Source: Galaxea fascicularis (Eukaryota > Cnidaria > Anthozoa > Scleractinia > Euphylliidae). From it: a stretch of DNA of 64,000 nt. Position 1 is the first letter of the stretch. Every line of letters starts with the position of its first letter. The notes beneath the pieces are model-generated. The model had not been told where the DNA came from, searched no databases, and was given only the letters and a program-made list of their open reading frames with translations. The stretch spans positions 2,351,501 to 2,415,500 of the forward strand of contig OX419336.1 of the NCBI GenBank assembly GCA_948470475.1, read 5' to 3'. The position numbers were made by a program, and so were the translations under genes. Positions 13,192-24,800 of this stretch are shown piece by piece.

Positions 13192-13617
13192 GGGGCTGTT
13201 TACATGGAGATAGGAAGATCCTAGCACTAGGAAGATCCTAGAAGGCGAAACAACTTTTCGTTTGGTTTACATGCAGAAATTTCTGTCTTGGTGGAAGTGG
13301 AGAATGAAAGCAAGATTGTCGACCTTTGGCAGCTGAATACCGTGAACACCCGGCCGCCGCCATGTTTGTTTTTTGTCCCTAGTACCAGGAACTTCCTAGC
13401 GAAGGCAGTTTACATGGTGCTAGGATGTTCCTAGCGCTAGGATCTTCCTAGCCCACAGCTAGGAAGATCCTAGCACTAGGAAGATCCTAACACTAGAGCC
13501 AACTGAGTACGACCTCTTGCATGTAAACTGAATACAGAAAACATATGGCGCTAGTATGATCCGCCTTCTAGGATCTTCCTAGTGCTGGGATCATCCTACC
13601 TCCATGTAAACAGCCCC
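13192..13617. repeat. Foldback element built of AGGAAGATCCTAG words
   Basis: Termini GGGGCTGTTTACATGGA (13192) and its inverse (ending 13617). Each end holds iterated palindromic units of the type CTAGGATCTTCCTAG; a further block sits mid-element near 13420-13495. A shorter relative is at 46889-47079. Confidence 0.8.
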
Positions 13618-14867
13618 TTACTTTGCAATCATACACTGAGATCATATGATACCTGAAGAAAATGCACAATCCGTAGATGACTTCTAAAGCATCTCACGCT
13701 TGTACAAGGCGTGAAAGTTGTGTAAATAACTCCATCCCACGCTTGTACAAGGCCGGAGAGTTATAAATAACTCGTTACGAGACTTTGAATTAGGGTGAGA
13801 AGAGGTCCCTGTCAGAATAATTGGGAACAAGCTCTCTCGCGAGTTTGGTTTGCCTCCACAGCTAGCAAATAACAAGAAAATCAGGCCATAGGCCATTCAG
13901 CAGTGTGGCGGGAATTTTTCTGTTGCTCGTTTCTGATTGGCCGATTGTGTATGAGCTGGGATGAAACACGACCGGTGAAACAGATATCGTTTTTGAACAA
14001 AATGGTGAAATGCAATGATTTTTTTATGGAAAGGAAACTTTTAGATTGAATGAGGAGGGACGAACGTAATTTGTGTGAGAAGTGGTATTTTGGTTAGAGG
14101 AAATCCAATGTTTAGTCACTGGTGAAAGATCTCAGTTCCGGCGTGGATGCAAGCTTCACGATGATCAGGTGAAGGAAATTTAGTCGGCAAACTTAAACTT
14201 ATAGTTATGCTTTAGTTTTGTAAGCTTACTTATTTCAGAGAAGGCTCTGTTTATCTTATGTTTAGCTTCATTGATCACTTGTCAAGAAAGGGAAACATAC
14301 AATAAGCTTAAATTTAAAGTTTATTATCTTTACAGGCTGGGCTTTTAAAGTTGTACGTGAAAAACTTCAAGAACTCTGCAAAAGGAAAACTTACAACCCT
14401 AAGCTTTTTCTTTAGAGGCGGGTAGTCTTATTCATTTTATTCACGTACAAGGAGGCATTTAATGTTACTCTTAAACAACTTGATCTCGAATGCAGTGACA
14501 CTAACCGAAATATTTTAAAAACTGGAAAAGGTCTTCATTGCAGAAGCCTTCATTTTTCCGCGGGATTGAACTGGCTCCGGCCCTGATCATCACAGACTAT
14601 AAAAAGAGATTGTGATTTCCATGGAATCCGAGAAATACTGTTAATTTTGAGGTTATTCACAGTGGTGAAAAAATGAATGTGTTCTTGGGCGCGAGCATTC
14701 TAGCGCGAGCAAAACAGCACAAAAACGTCACAATGGCCAAAAAGTAAGTTTGCCATAGAAACAATCAGGTTTTTACAGGCTTACGTTCTGTGAACACAAA
14801 GGCATTAACGGTGTCTATTCTTAGAATGAAAGTTAGTTTTGCCGATGTTCACTTGATCTGATAGAGT

Positions 14868-17800
14868 ATGTCTAAAACAGGAGAAAACGTTACAAAATAC
14901 AGGACCGCGTCTGACCAAAATACTTTTATTCATGCGACTTCTTCTGAACAAAGGCTCCAACTGGGAAAAAGAAAGCGAGAAAGTGAACCAGTTTTTCCTC
15001 GAAAGAAAAGTCGAGTGAAAACGAGAGTGAGTGAAAAACAGTCTGATAGAAATCTTCTTTAGGAAAAGACAGACATTTGCTGTTTTAATATTTGAACATG
15101 CTTGTTACTATTTTCAAAAGTTGATCGTAAATTTATATCAAAATAATTAACTTATACAAGGTTTTTGTTTTGTTTACTTTTAGCGCTGGTTAAGCGAACG
15201 ACCAAAGATCAGAAGTCAATCTAAAGCAAAGAGGTAACACTCGGTCTTCTTAGAAATAACTTCATGTTATATCCGCACATTTGTAGTAAATATTTTGGGT
15301 TTTTTTTCAGTCGTAGTGAGAAACTAAGGGAGAGAAAAAACAGGTGTGGGACACTAGAGAATGCAAAGAAATTCAGCAGCCCTGAGAACTATTCGGTGAG
15401 TAATGATTACGACTCACATCTGCCTGATTTTCTTGTTCTTGTTCAGAAATAGAAACAAATGAAAGTTTTTAACTTTATTTATTACACGCATTTTGAAATC
15501 ACTCGGCGTCATTCATGAAATCTGATTGGCTCTCAACAGAGCAATTTATTCCCAAATTGCACCATTTTTGCTCTAAATCACATCCTTTTTTTAAGCCCAT
15601 CAAAATTCAAAACTGGTTTTCCTGAAGTGAACATTAAATAAATATTAATATTGACAAACAAATGGGTGTAATAAAGTGGTAATTGAACTTCGTGTCGTGC
15701 AATTTTGGTCTAAAATCATACTTGTGATTTCAGACCATCTTGCTCTCCACTCAGTTCAATTACCATTGTTAATCACCTTCAATTTGGTACCGTCAAGGTC
15801 AAGGACAATATAAATGGCAAAGCTGTTTCTTTGCTAAAATAGAATACATGGTAGATTCTCTAACTATAATTTGGAAATTATTATGACCTTCACGACTTTG
15901 CGGTGTTGTGGAATAATTTTTTTTCTTATTTAATTCAGCATTTTCCAAGTGTTTTCATTATTCGTAATACTGTCGTATATGCAAGGAAACCAAACCTCGT
16001 AAGTTCCACTGGCTGAAAACACCTCATCAACAGCCTTTTTGGAAACAATTTAAGTTTCTTTCATTTTGTTGAATTGTACAAGTGGATCGCCTGTAGCCAT
16101 AATTTCATTGATTTGTCAAAACTGGACTTCTTTTACGTAAGAGGCGACTATTTGCAAAAAGGATTAGTTTGTTCATCTCCAAAAGTTGCCAAGTATAGAT
16201 GAGTATTTTTATATCATTTTAGGGATGTGCTTGGCCCGTGAACGGGATCAACCTTACATTATCAGCTAGGAGCTCAGCCTTCAGCCCAATCCATGGTTTT
16301 CAAGAGGAGCCATCTGTTCAAATACCATCTAAAACACCAGATCACATACAGAAACTAGCATCTCAAGGTAACTAATTGTTTCTAACTGCTGCAAGCTCGT
16401 TAATCAACAGCCTGTCGGCGCTCGCTAAAATTCGCGTTTCGCACGGGAAAGGTTTACCATCGAAACGAAAACAGAGTTTGATTGTAGGTGACAAGCTGAC
16501 GTGCTCTCCGAGATCACCGAAACTTTCGTTTGGTGTTTATTGTGGTGATGATCAGTAACAAAAAAAGTGAGCACCGCATCGCAGTTATTGAAAAAAGATA
16601 ATGATAGTTTAAAGAAAATTATCAAACATTCCAATTATGATTGAGATTTTTTTCTTTGTTTTCTCTTTTGCTTTCTTTCTTCCAGCTGAGTTTGCTGCTT
16701 ATGAACTTGGAAACGTTCTCGGAGCGGGCGGGTTCGGTCTGGTGATGTCAGCAACACGAAAGGACGACAACATGCCAGTAGGTTGAGAGCATGGTTACCT
16801 CTAAAACTTCACTTAGTCTTACTTGCCAGAAAGTTCTGCTACAGTCAGAGATAGTTTCGACAAGCGAAAACAATAAACCGACGGTACAAAACTAATTCAG
16901 CTTGTTTTATTGCCAGGTGGCATTGAAATTTGTACACAAGAGTTCAGTCACGGAATTTAAAGAGGTTAGTAGAGTGTAACAGCCACCTAAACTAAGTTGT
17001 AATATACGATATATTTCATATAACATCATTCACATAGTGAACCCACAATTGACCTGCTCCCAACGTCAGTGGTCTCATAGCTCATGCAGTTGGTTAGAGC
17101 ATCGCACCGGTTTCGCGAGGTCACGGGTTCAAACCCCGTTGAAGTCCGGAATTTTTTTCAGACTTCTATACGCAATTGCATAAATTGCGTTCAAGATTGT
17201 GAGGATCATTCTTCATTTGATTTCATATGACATTGTTCATAAGTTGTAACACTTAAACAGATTCCTACTCTTTTGGCACTTTGAGGTCAAAACTCGTGAA
17301 GCGACCTACTGGTGACAGTGACTCAGTGTGAAAACCGAGTCATTGCAAATTTTAATTTGTAATGGACTCGGTTTCTGCACTGCGTTTGGCTGAGTTCTTT
17401 TACTTTGCTGATAAAAAAAGACTGTACTGCGGAACGAAATCGAAAAGAGTCGTAATGGAGTTAACATTACATTTTGAATAAAACGTTGTCGATCACATTG
17501 AAGAACTGTAAGTCCTCCCGATTTTTTCTGTGACAATCTCATATAAATGTCAAACTTCGCTTTTTCTGTGCAGAATCCTAGAACTAGGTCATATTTTCCA
17601 GAAAAACTCCCCAGTCTCCGATTCCCGACAAAATCTACAGATTCCCGTCACTTCCGAATCAGAGAGGAACTGATACGTTCCACCGGTATAATAAGTTGAT
17701 TTATTATACATTGCACTCACTATCTCTTTTCTGATTGGCCGAAAGCGTACAGTGAATTTTCCGAAATTGGCACTTCTGACATCATCCACCTGGGCCCTGT

Positions 17801-20240
17801 TGTTCAAAAGCCGATTAACGCTAATCCAAGATCCAAGATTAAAAATTAACAAGGAATTGATTTCTCTATCCCCAACCGTTGTTCAACGCTGATATTCTAA
17901 AAAAAAAATTTAGATTAAGGGAAGGTAATCCTGAAAACCAAAAGGCAACAGAAAAAACTGAAACCAAAGTTTACGCTAATCCTGGATTAAATTAATCGGC
18001 TTCCGAACAACCGAACCGTGCAGGTTATACAATAATCATGTCAAGTTTCGGACTGCATGATTTCCAATGATAATCATGTCAAGTTCGCGCGCTTTGTGTG
18101 GCTTGCCGTCGATGAAGACCAGGTTTGCTCTCGCGACATTTTTTTTCGTTTGATACAATTATTAGATCAGTCGGTTTTTATAATATCCTGGGCCCGGTTG
18201 TTCGAAAGCCAATTAACGCTAATCCAAGATGAAAAGTTAATCAAGGAGGTTATTTCTCTGTCCCCAAACGCTGTTTAATTCTGATATTCTGCAACATTTT
18301 AGATTAGGGGAAGTCAATCCTGAAAAACAAAAAGCAGCGGAAACGACTTTCATCCAAAAGTTAAAAACTGCAACCAATGTTTACGCTAATCCTGGATTAG
18401 GTTAATCGGCGTTTGAACAACCGGGCCCAGAATAATAAAGATCGCGGTAAACCCTCTCGATAACCCCTACCCAGGCGTTTCATTAGAAGCCGGCAACCGG
18501 CGAAAATCGCCACCTAGTTTGCCAGAATTTACCTCTCACCGCCGCCTACTTCACTTGTCTAGATTTCACTAAAATGATTTAAAAAAATTAATCAGGTCGC
18601 CGCTTACTTTAGCAAGCTCAGACGGCTATTTCAAAACCCCTGCCTACCTTGACCTTGATTATTCTGGATATCACAAAAACCTCATCCAATGATTGTTTAT
18701 TATCGGCATCAAAACTTTTAGCAACACAAATGATGAAAACACTGAATATATGGCCATGCTCAGTTTACTTCGCTGTTACAGATAAACGGGCAGGAAATTC
18801 CCGCAGAAGCCTATCGTCAACACCGCGCAGAAAACCATCACGTTATCAGCATCTATGAAGTTATCGACGTAGGTGGTTACTTTGTGTACGTAATGGAAAA
18901 ACCTGTTAAATGCAAGGACATGTTCGACATCATAGCGGAACGATACAAGCAGAACAAAACCCTAACTGAACAAGAAGTCCGCAAGTACTTCTCTCAGATC
19001 CTCCTTGCCAATATTACCTGCGAGGAAAATGGTATTCTTCACCGAGATATCAAACCGGAAAACATCTTAATTGATATGAGCACTGACGAGGTCAAACTGA
19101 TCGACTTTGGTCTCTCGTCCGAAGTCCAACAGGAACCTTTTACACACTTCAGAGGTAGGGAATGTTAAACGTTCTTTATTCATAATTTTTGCAGTAGTGA
19201 AGTTTAAGGTCAAGCTTCAGATGCTGCGTAAAGATTGGCCTTTTCTTGGCTACGTCGCAGTCATTCATTGATTCATTCGACTCAGTCAGTCAGTGGGTCG
19301 GTCAGTCAGTCTGAGCGAGTGATTGATTTAGACAGGCTTTGAGTGATCCATTCATTCCAACTGAGCTTGTCATGTACCTCATTGGTCACTGTAAGCCACT
19401 TTATAACGGTATTTTTTTTATATCTTATTTTATTAGGGCGGTCTTAGGCCCAGTTCAAACGTTGAACTTCACATGTGCCGAATCTAATGCAAATAAGGGA
19501 AACCGGTAGAAATTTTCTCATTTGCACTTGATTCGGCACACGTGAAGTTCGACGTTTGAACCGGGCGTTAGCAATTTTGATAAGCTAATACATTAGTTGA
19601 TAGTTATTTTTAATTTTTTTTCAGGAACACCTCATTACATGCCTCCTGAGTTTATACAAAACAATCAGTATGATGGGTGTCAGGGTACAGTATGGCAGAT
19701 GGGAATTCTCCTGGTGGATATGCTGTCACCTGTCCAACCAGCGTTTAAACATGAAACTCATGCTGTCATTATGCAGCCAAGAATACCACAGCACCTCTCA
19801 CCAGGTAGGTCACTTGATGTACATTGATTCCGTTAAATCTCAATCAAAAAATGATAACCATAAAGAAGAAATTACACACAAATGAGGATGTAAATTAACC
19901 AATTGGGTTCGTTTTTTTTGTCCCCACCCATCTCACTAGACGGAAGTCTAACTGGTCAATTCGATTCTTTACTACCCTCTCTTGCAAGCGCAAGAGAGGG
20001 TACATCATAAAGAACGACCAAGGGCCGTGACCCCAGCTGATGATTTAATTTGTAGTCTTTGGTTCGCAAGTTCAATAGCTTTACTTCATTTGCCGATTTT
20101 GTTAAAATCAATTTGTTTTTGTTTTATCCTATCAAACAGAACTGAAGAACCTCATCATCTCTCTGCTGAACACAAATCCATCCAATCGACCAACACTCAG
20201 ACAAACTCTACAGCACCCATGGTTCACCATGACAAACTAA
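14868..20240 (+). CDS. PIM-like serine/threonine protein kinase
   Basis: Nine exons: 14868-15026, 15184-15233, 15311-15395, 16223-16367, 16686-16777, 16917-16964, 18782-19154, 19625-19804, 20140-20240 (TAA); 410 residues. TGA and TAG in frame just before the ATG support this start. Residues 1-146 are a poorly conserved basic extension (GKRKRES, RKKSR). The kinase domain runs from about 150 to 405: glycine loop LGAGGFGLV, VALKF with catalytic Lys at about 181, HRDIKPEN with Asp at about 282, DFG at about 301, PPE in place of APE, GTVWQMGILLVDM, and a C-terminal RPTLRQTLQHPWF. The hinge EKPVKCKD keeps the proline typical of PIM kinases, and IPAEAYRQ and THFRGTPHYMPPE match PIM rather than CAMK generally. 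All catalytic residues are present, so activity is expected. PIM kinases are constitutively active survival kinases in vertebrates; the role here is unknown. Confidence 0.85.
17069..17232 (+). mobile_element. tRNA-derived SINE
   Basis: The head has pol III promoter boxes: TAGCTCATGCAGTTGG (A box, with a small insertion) and GGTTCAAACCCC (B box). The acceptor-stem ends pair poorly and a non-tRNA tail with TATACGCAATTGC follows, so this is a SINE rather than a tRNA gene. Lies in the large intron of the kinase gene. Confidence 0.75.
17792..18017. repeat. MITE, GGGCCCKGTTGTTC family, copy 1
   Basis: Starts GGGCCCTGTTGTTCAAAAGC and ends with the inverse GGCTTCCGAACAACCGAACC. The sub-terminal ATTAACGCTAATCC word is also inverted at the far end. 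Homologous over its full length to the copy at 18190. Confidence 0.8.
18190..18427. repeat. MITE, GGGCCCKGTTGTTC family, copy 2
   Basis: Better preserved copy with termini GGGCCCGGTTGTTC and inverse. Lies 172 bases from copy 1, in the same intron and orientation. Confidence 0.8.
19447..19566. repeat. Hairpin MITE in kinase intron
   Basis: Inverse arms of about 40 bases (GGCCCAGTTCAAACGTTGAA at the left), loop of about 40 bases. Sits between exons 7 and 8 of the PIM-like kinase gene. Confidence 0.75.
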
Positions 20241-20803
20241 ATTACCTTGCCGGCACTTCTGTCACCAACAAGATCGCATCTACCTTTAACAGACTTTACG
20301 AACTGAGGTAGATGTGTAATTTTGACGCGATGAAAACTTGTCAGTTAGTTGCCCAACTATAAACTGTTTATGCTTTTAAAACGACAAGAGCAACGGGTGG
20401 TAAAGAAAGCGATCTAAAATACACCTCTCGACTGCCAAAAAGCACAACAATCATAATCTAAGAGACAAGTACACGGTCAAATTATTCTGTCGCAAAAGGC
20501 TGACACTCACTCCCAGTTACTGTGGCCTAAAGGAGGACAAAATCCCAGTGATTTGCGTGAAACGTTGTCCACTGGTAGGGGGAAAGAATCATCGGCATCA
20601 ATGGATAAGAGGAGCGTTCGATTTCGACCGTCTCCAAACATGATTGTCACCACTTGGTGCGCACATAACTGCAACTGAAATGGATGCAATGCAAAAACAG
20701 TTTCTGATATATTTCTGGAACATTTTATCCAAAAGAAATGCTTTTGTTTGCGTGCCAGCAAACTGGAAACATCATGACCAGAAATTGTCCACCATCAGTA
20801 GCT

Positions 20804-20809
20804 AATAAA
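20804..20809 (+). promoter_or_regulatory. Candidate poly(A) signal of the PIM-like gene
   Basis: First AATAAA downstream of the stop at 20238-20240, implying a 3' UTR of about 0.6 kb. Position-based assignment only. Confidence 0.45.
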
Positions 20810-20825
20810 GTTATAGTCTTTATAC

Positions 20826-21855
20826 CACCTACTGTATGTTATATAGAATACAAGCTCTGTCGTTGCCAGCTCTAATACAAGCAATTTTATCACGTCAGAA
20901 TGTTTGTTTATATTAGTTAAAAAAAAAAAGAAAGAAAGAAAGAAAGAAAATACTGAAAAAGAAAAAAGTCTGCAGTATTTGGGCTTCAAACAAGGGATAA
21001 AGACAAAATCTTCTGGTTTCGGGTAGGGGTGGTTGAAAAAAAAAATTCTGAAAATTAGGCTAGTGATGAAATTGCTGAATTAGCAATAATGTTTATTGTT
21101 ACTTTGTAACAGTGTCCAGTGTTGATTTCTTGCAAAGTAAACTATGTTTACTTCCATTATTATCCAGTTTTTGCTAATGAAAACGTTTGTGCTTTTAGCT
21201 TTGATATATTATCAAAGAAATGTCTCTGTATATTAAACAATTATATTTAATTGTGTAAATGAATTTTCTTTCCCACTCACATCAGTTAAATGTGCTACAT
21301 ATATCAAATATTTTTACAATGACTAAGCAGCTTAATCTGTCTTAAATAATGCCATGGGTTTTCTATTTTCTTTAAAATACTACTAATTCTTTTAATTATT
21401 ATTTAGCATGCTTGTAAGAAATTATATAAACCTTACAAATACATGTAAAATATCAATAATTTGTGAGTGGTTATTATACTGTCTTCAAAACTATATTTAC
21501 CGGTAAACCCAGTTGTAAATTGAATCGGATCGAAACGCACCAATCACTGTGTACAGTCTTCACAGCCAATGACAACTAGGCTCAACTGACAGTCGACCAA
21601 TAACATCACGACTTCGTTGACCAATCACATCAACGACCAGAGTACTTATACCATCTACTGACGTTACACAAATCACTTGACTCTGATGATGACTTCCGCT
21701 CAGGTTGTCGAAACGTCAGTCAATGTCATCACAAACAGTCCTTCTCAGGACTACACTCACCCGGACGATCGTACTTCACTTAATTATGAAATTGTAAATT
21801 GTTTGAACAAAAATCTACAGTGGGCTATTTGAATTGCACACAACTCTGTGAACAG
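20826..21855. other. Intergenic region between two convergent genes
   Basis: Holds a GAAA microsatellite at about 20929-20949, very AT-rich DNA to about 21500, and the repeat tail at 21580-21785. The PIM-like and VPS9 genes converge here. No gene seen. Confidence 0.55.
21580..21785 (+). mobile_element. 3' tail of a retroelement, possibly Penelope-like
   Basis: Contains CTGATGATGACTTCCGCTCA followed by GGTTGTCGAAACGTCAGTCA and a CACCCGGACGATCG end. The CTGATGA...CGAAAC pair recalls the hammerhead-ribozyme cores found in Penelope-like terminal repeats, and I recognise this tail as a recurrent coral repeat. No reverse transcriptase is attached. The family assignment is from memory and uncertain. 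Confidence 0.4.
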
Positions 21856-24800
21856 TTAACCACTCAGTGGTTTCTCTCTGACAAACCCGTTTGCAAGCCT
21901 ATCCTGCAGTGCCTTCCACGTGTTTGGACAAAGCAATCCATTATTTGGCAACTGAGGGATGGACACTGCACCATGTGCATTATATTCAGTTTGGAACCTT
22001 TGTACTGCCATTTGGACCAACTCCGAGTACAACTCTGGAGTATCAAATAGTGAGGTCAAATACCCCAGTTTCCTGAGCACAACAATAAGTGCTTTGACAA
22101 GATCTTGAACTACACCATTTGGAGATTTAGAGAAACCATATGAAACTGAAACAATGTCATCCACCCTCTGCAAGGTTTCCACAACGGTTGACATCTCTAT
22201 AACCTCTGCAGGTGAATTTCTTGTAGGGGGGTTGTAGTCGCACATCAGTTTATCTAATGTGGAAAAGTTTGTCACAAGTTCTTCATAAGAGTCATACTGC
22301 CCATCTGGTATCGGAATTAGAGTGACTGGATCCCTTACATGATCAACATTGAGTATGACTGCAATGCCACGATCTGTATGGGTACATAACAGACCATTCT
22401 TGTTCCCAGAGCAATGAAACTCTTGTTCCAACATTTCTATTTGTGCCAGGGATATGCTGTCTGACTTGAGTTTGACAACAGAAACTTTAACTTTCTTGGT
22501 CTTGTCTGATGAATGCACAAGGACAGTCCGATAAAACCTGAAAAAATTAAAATGCACAAGGGAAGTCTAAAACATAACAATTTGATTTAATTGGGAATGT
22601 ACTGTAAGCAGAGCATTTCATCATTTAAAGAAGAGGGGGGAGGTATGCCTGCCTGTACCATGAGGCTCTTCAAGCACCACTTAAAGATATTGGATCCCAA
22701 CAAATTCATCATAAAAACTTGCTCTATAAATGCCAGTGGCTTCGAACTTGACCATTTTGCTACTCTCAGTAGACTCTCTACTTCCTTTAAGTGCTATCTT
22801 TGTTGTAATGTATAACGTGCAGTGTGACAATAATAAACTTATAAGCACTTACAAAGGAGAAAGATCATACCTGGTTGGATCTAAATGCCACTCCTTCACA
22901 GCAAAAAGCTCGTAACCATGAAGCCACTCATCTTCCGAAACAATTTCAAACACTGCTGCTTCCTCTGCAGCCATCCTGCTAAACCTGCCATGCTCGCAAA
23001 CAACAATTTTTTCTGTTATCAGTGGTGACCTGTTTCTGTAGTCCACTTCATTAAGCTGTCGCAGGTACTGGCATGCAAACTCAGCACTTGCCAGGTAATA
23101 ACCAGCTTCAGAGAATGACAAGTTAGGATTGGAGTAACGCCGCAGGTATGCAACTGTTGAGGCTAGTTTAGGTATTCTGGATTTGAGGACAACGTACACC
23201 CACACATCCATGAACTCATCTGCCAAAAGAGGAGAGCAACAGTTATAAGTTGTGATACCTCAGAAATTGCAGTAACAGACAAACACCATGAAAGAGCCAG
23301 ATTTTAACAAAAATTAAATGCTGTTCATTTCTGGAACACTTTTTAACAAAGTGATAGAATGCTAATTAAGAAAAATAATGAAAAGATTGATTCATTCACA
23401 GAAGAAAAAAACTAAAAAATTCCTAAGAAGGATCAACATCAAGTGTGAGGTTCCAGAAAATATCCATAATCCCCTTGGAGGGTTTTTGCTTTGCACCCCC
23501 TTCCCTCACTTCCTTACCCCACCTCTCTGAAAATTCTTATTTTTTTAGCTCCAAACATTTCTTTAAAAGCTTTTGCTTTTGCCCCTCCCCCTTGGAATTT
23601 TCATTGACCCACTGTGGGGGAGGTACACTGTATGGATATTCTTTGCAACTGAACAATGTTGAAAGTAGAAGCCTAGATCTACACAGTAGTGTCTTGATGA
23701 CCCACACGTTATTAAGTAAGGCCCAAATACCTGCTCCTGGTGGTCTAGAACGTTCCATCACAGACAGCTCATTGAGTTTTCTAAACACACACTGCGCAGC
23801 ACTGACAATGGCATGAATTTTCCGTGAAGGCAAGATGGATAACGTGATGCTCTTCATGCATGCTACAGCAGCATAGTAAGGTGCAATTCCTTCATCCTGA
23901 TACTCAGCGCTAATGCCAAACTGTGTCTGAGTGATGTGGGCCAAGCTTGAATAAACCTGTGATATTCTGTTGTCTTCCTCAGGTTTGCTAATGTGATCTT
24001 GAACAAGGCTGTAAATGGCAGGCATTAAGTACTGTTCTAATTTCGTCTGAAAATACAAACAACTTGTGTTAAGTTGCACCCCTGAATCTAAAGGTGACTG
24101 ATTATTTCAAGGTGTAATAAACTACCAGTACATGTACCAACAGCTGTAGGAGTAGATGCATGGAATGTTACCGAACTTACAATTATTTTTATCAATAGCT
24201 TGAAATAAACCACACTTTTGACACTTTTTTGTCGTTGAATACATTGCTTAATGAATTATGATAAAACAATAAAGTTTAAACTACAGATACCGCTACCTAG
24301 GAATAGATGGATTGCATGGACTATTGGTGAACTTACAATAATCAACAGCTTGGAAAAAAAAAACACTTTTGACACATTTCTTTGTCAAATAGATTACTTA
24401 TTGGATAATGATAAAACAATTTTATTAGATGACAGCTGGTTAAGCTTTACAAGTCTAAAAATGTTTATAAATCTTGTTAAGTTAAACCTTTAGGCAAAAA
24501 TGTAGACCATCCCATCTCAAACAATTACAAAAAGGAATTCAAGAAAAAATGAAGAAAATCCAGTCCCATGGCTATAGCAATTACAACTAACTGGGAGCTT
24601 AAAAGTGGTTTACCTTGATAGTTCAGTGCTAGATCATTATTGTGGGAGTGTATAGGTAATGGGTTACCACTCATTTTAACCCTGAATTTTTTTCGAACTG
24701 ATGTTCAAGTAGCATAAACCAAGCGGATGCCCTTTCTAATGGTTATTACCTTATAAATCTACTAACGTTCTATCACAAATGCCAGTCTCTGATTGGCTAT

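Larger units (their letters stand above)
12021..14867. other. Intergenic region between XKR and PIM-like genes
   Basis: The two genes diverge, so this holds both promoters. It contains the foldback elements at 12949 and 13192. A word of about 16 bases (CACGCTTGTACAAGGC) occurs twice at about 13697 and 13738. No further gene recognised. Confidence 0.55.

Noticed and set aside
17069..17150. tRNA-like sequence with A and B boxes
   Set aside because: The acceptor stem pairs badly, the A box has an insertion, and a SINE body follows. Called a SINE, not a tRNA gene.
20507..20761. 84-codon frame on the minus strand
   Set aside because: Lies opposite the presumed 3' UTR of the PIM-like gene and shows no known domain.
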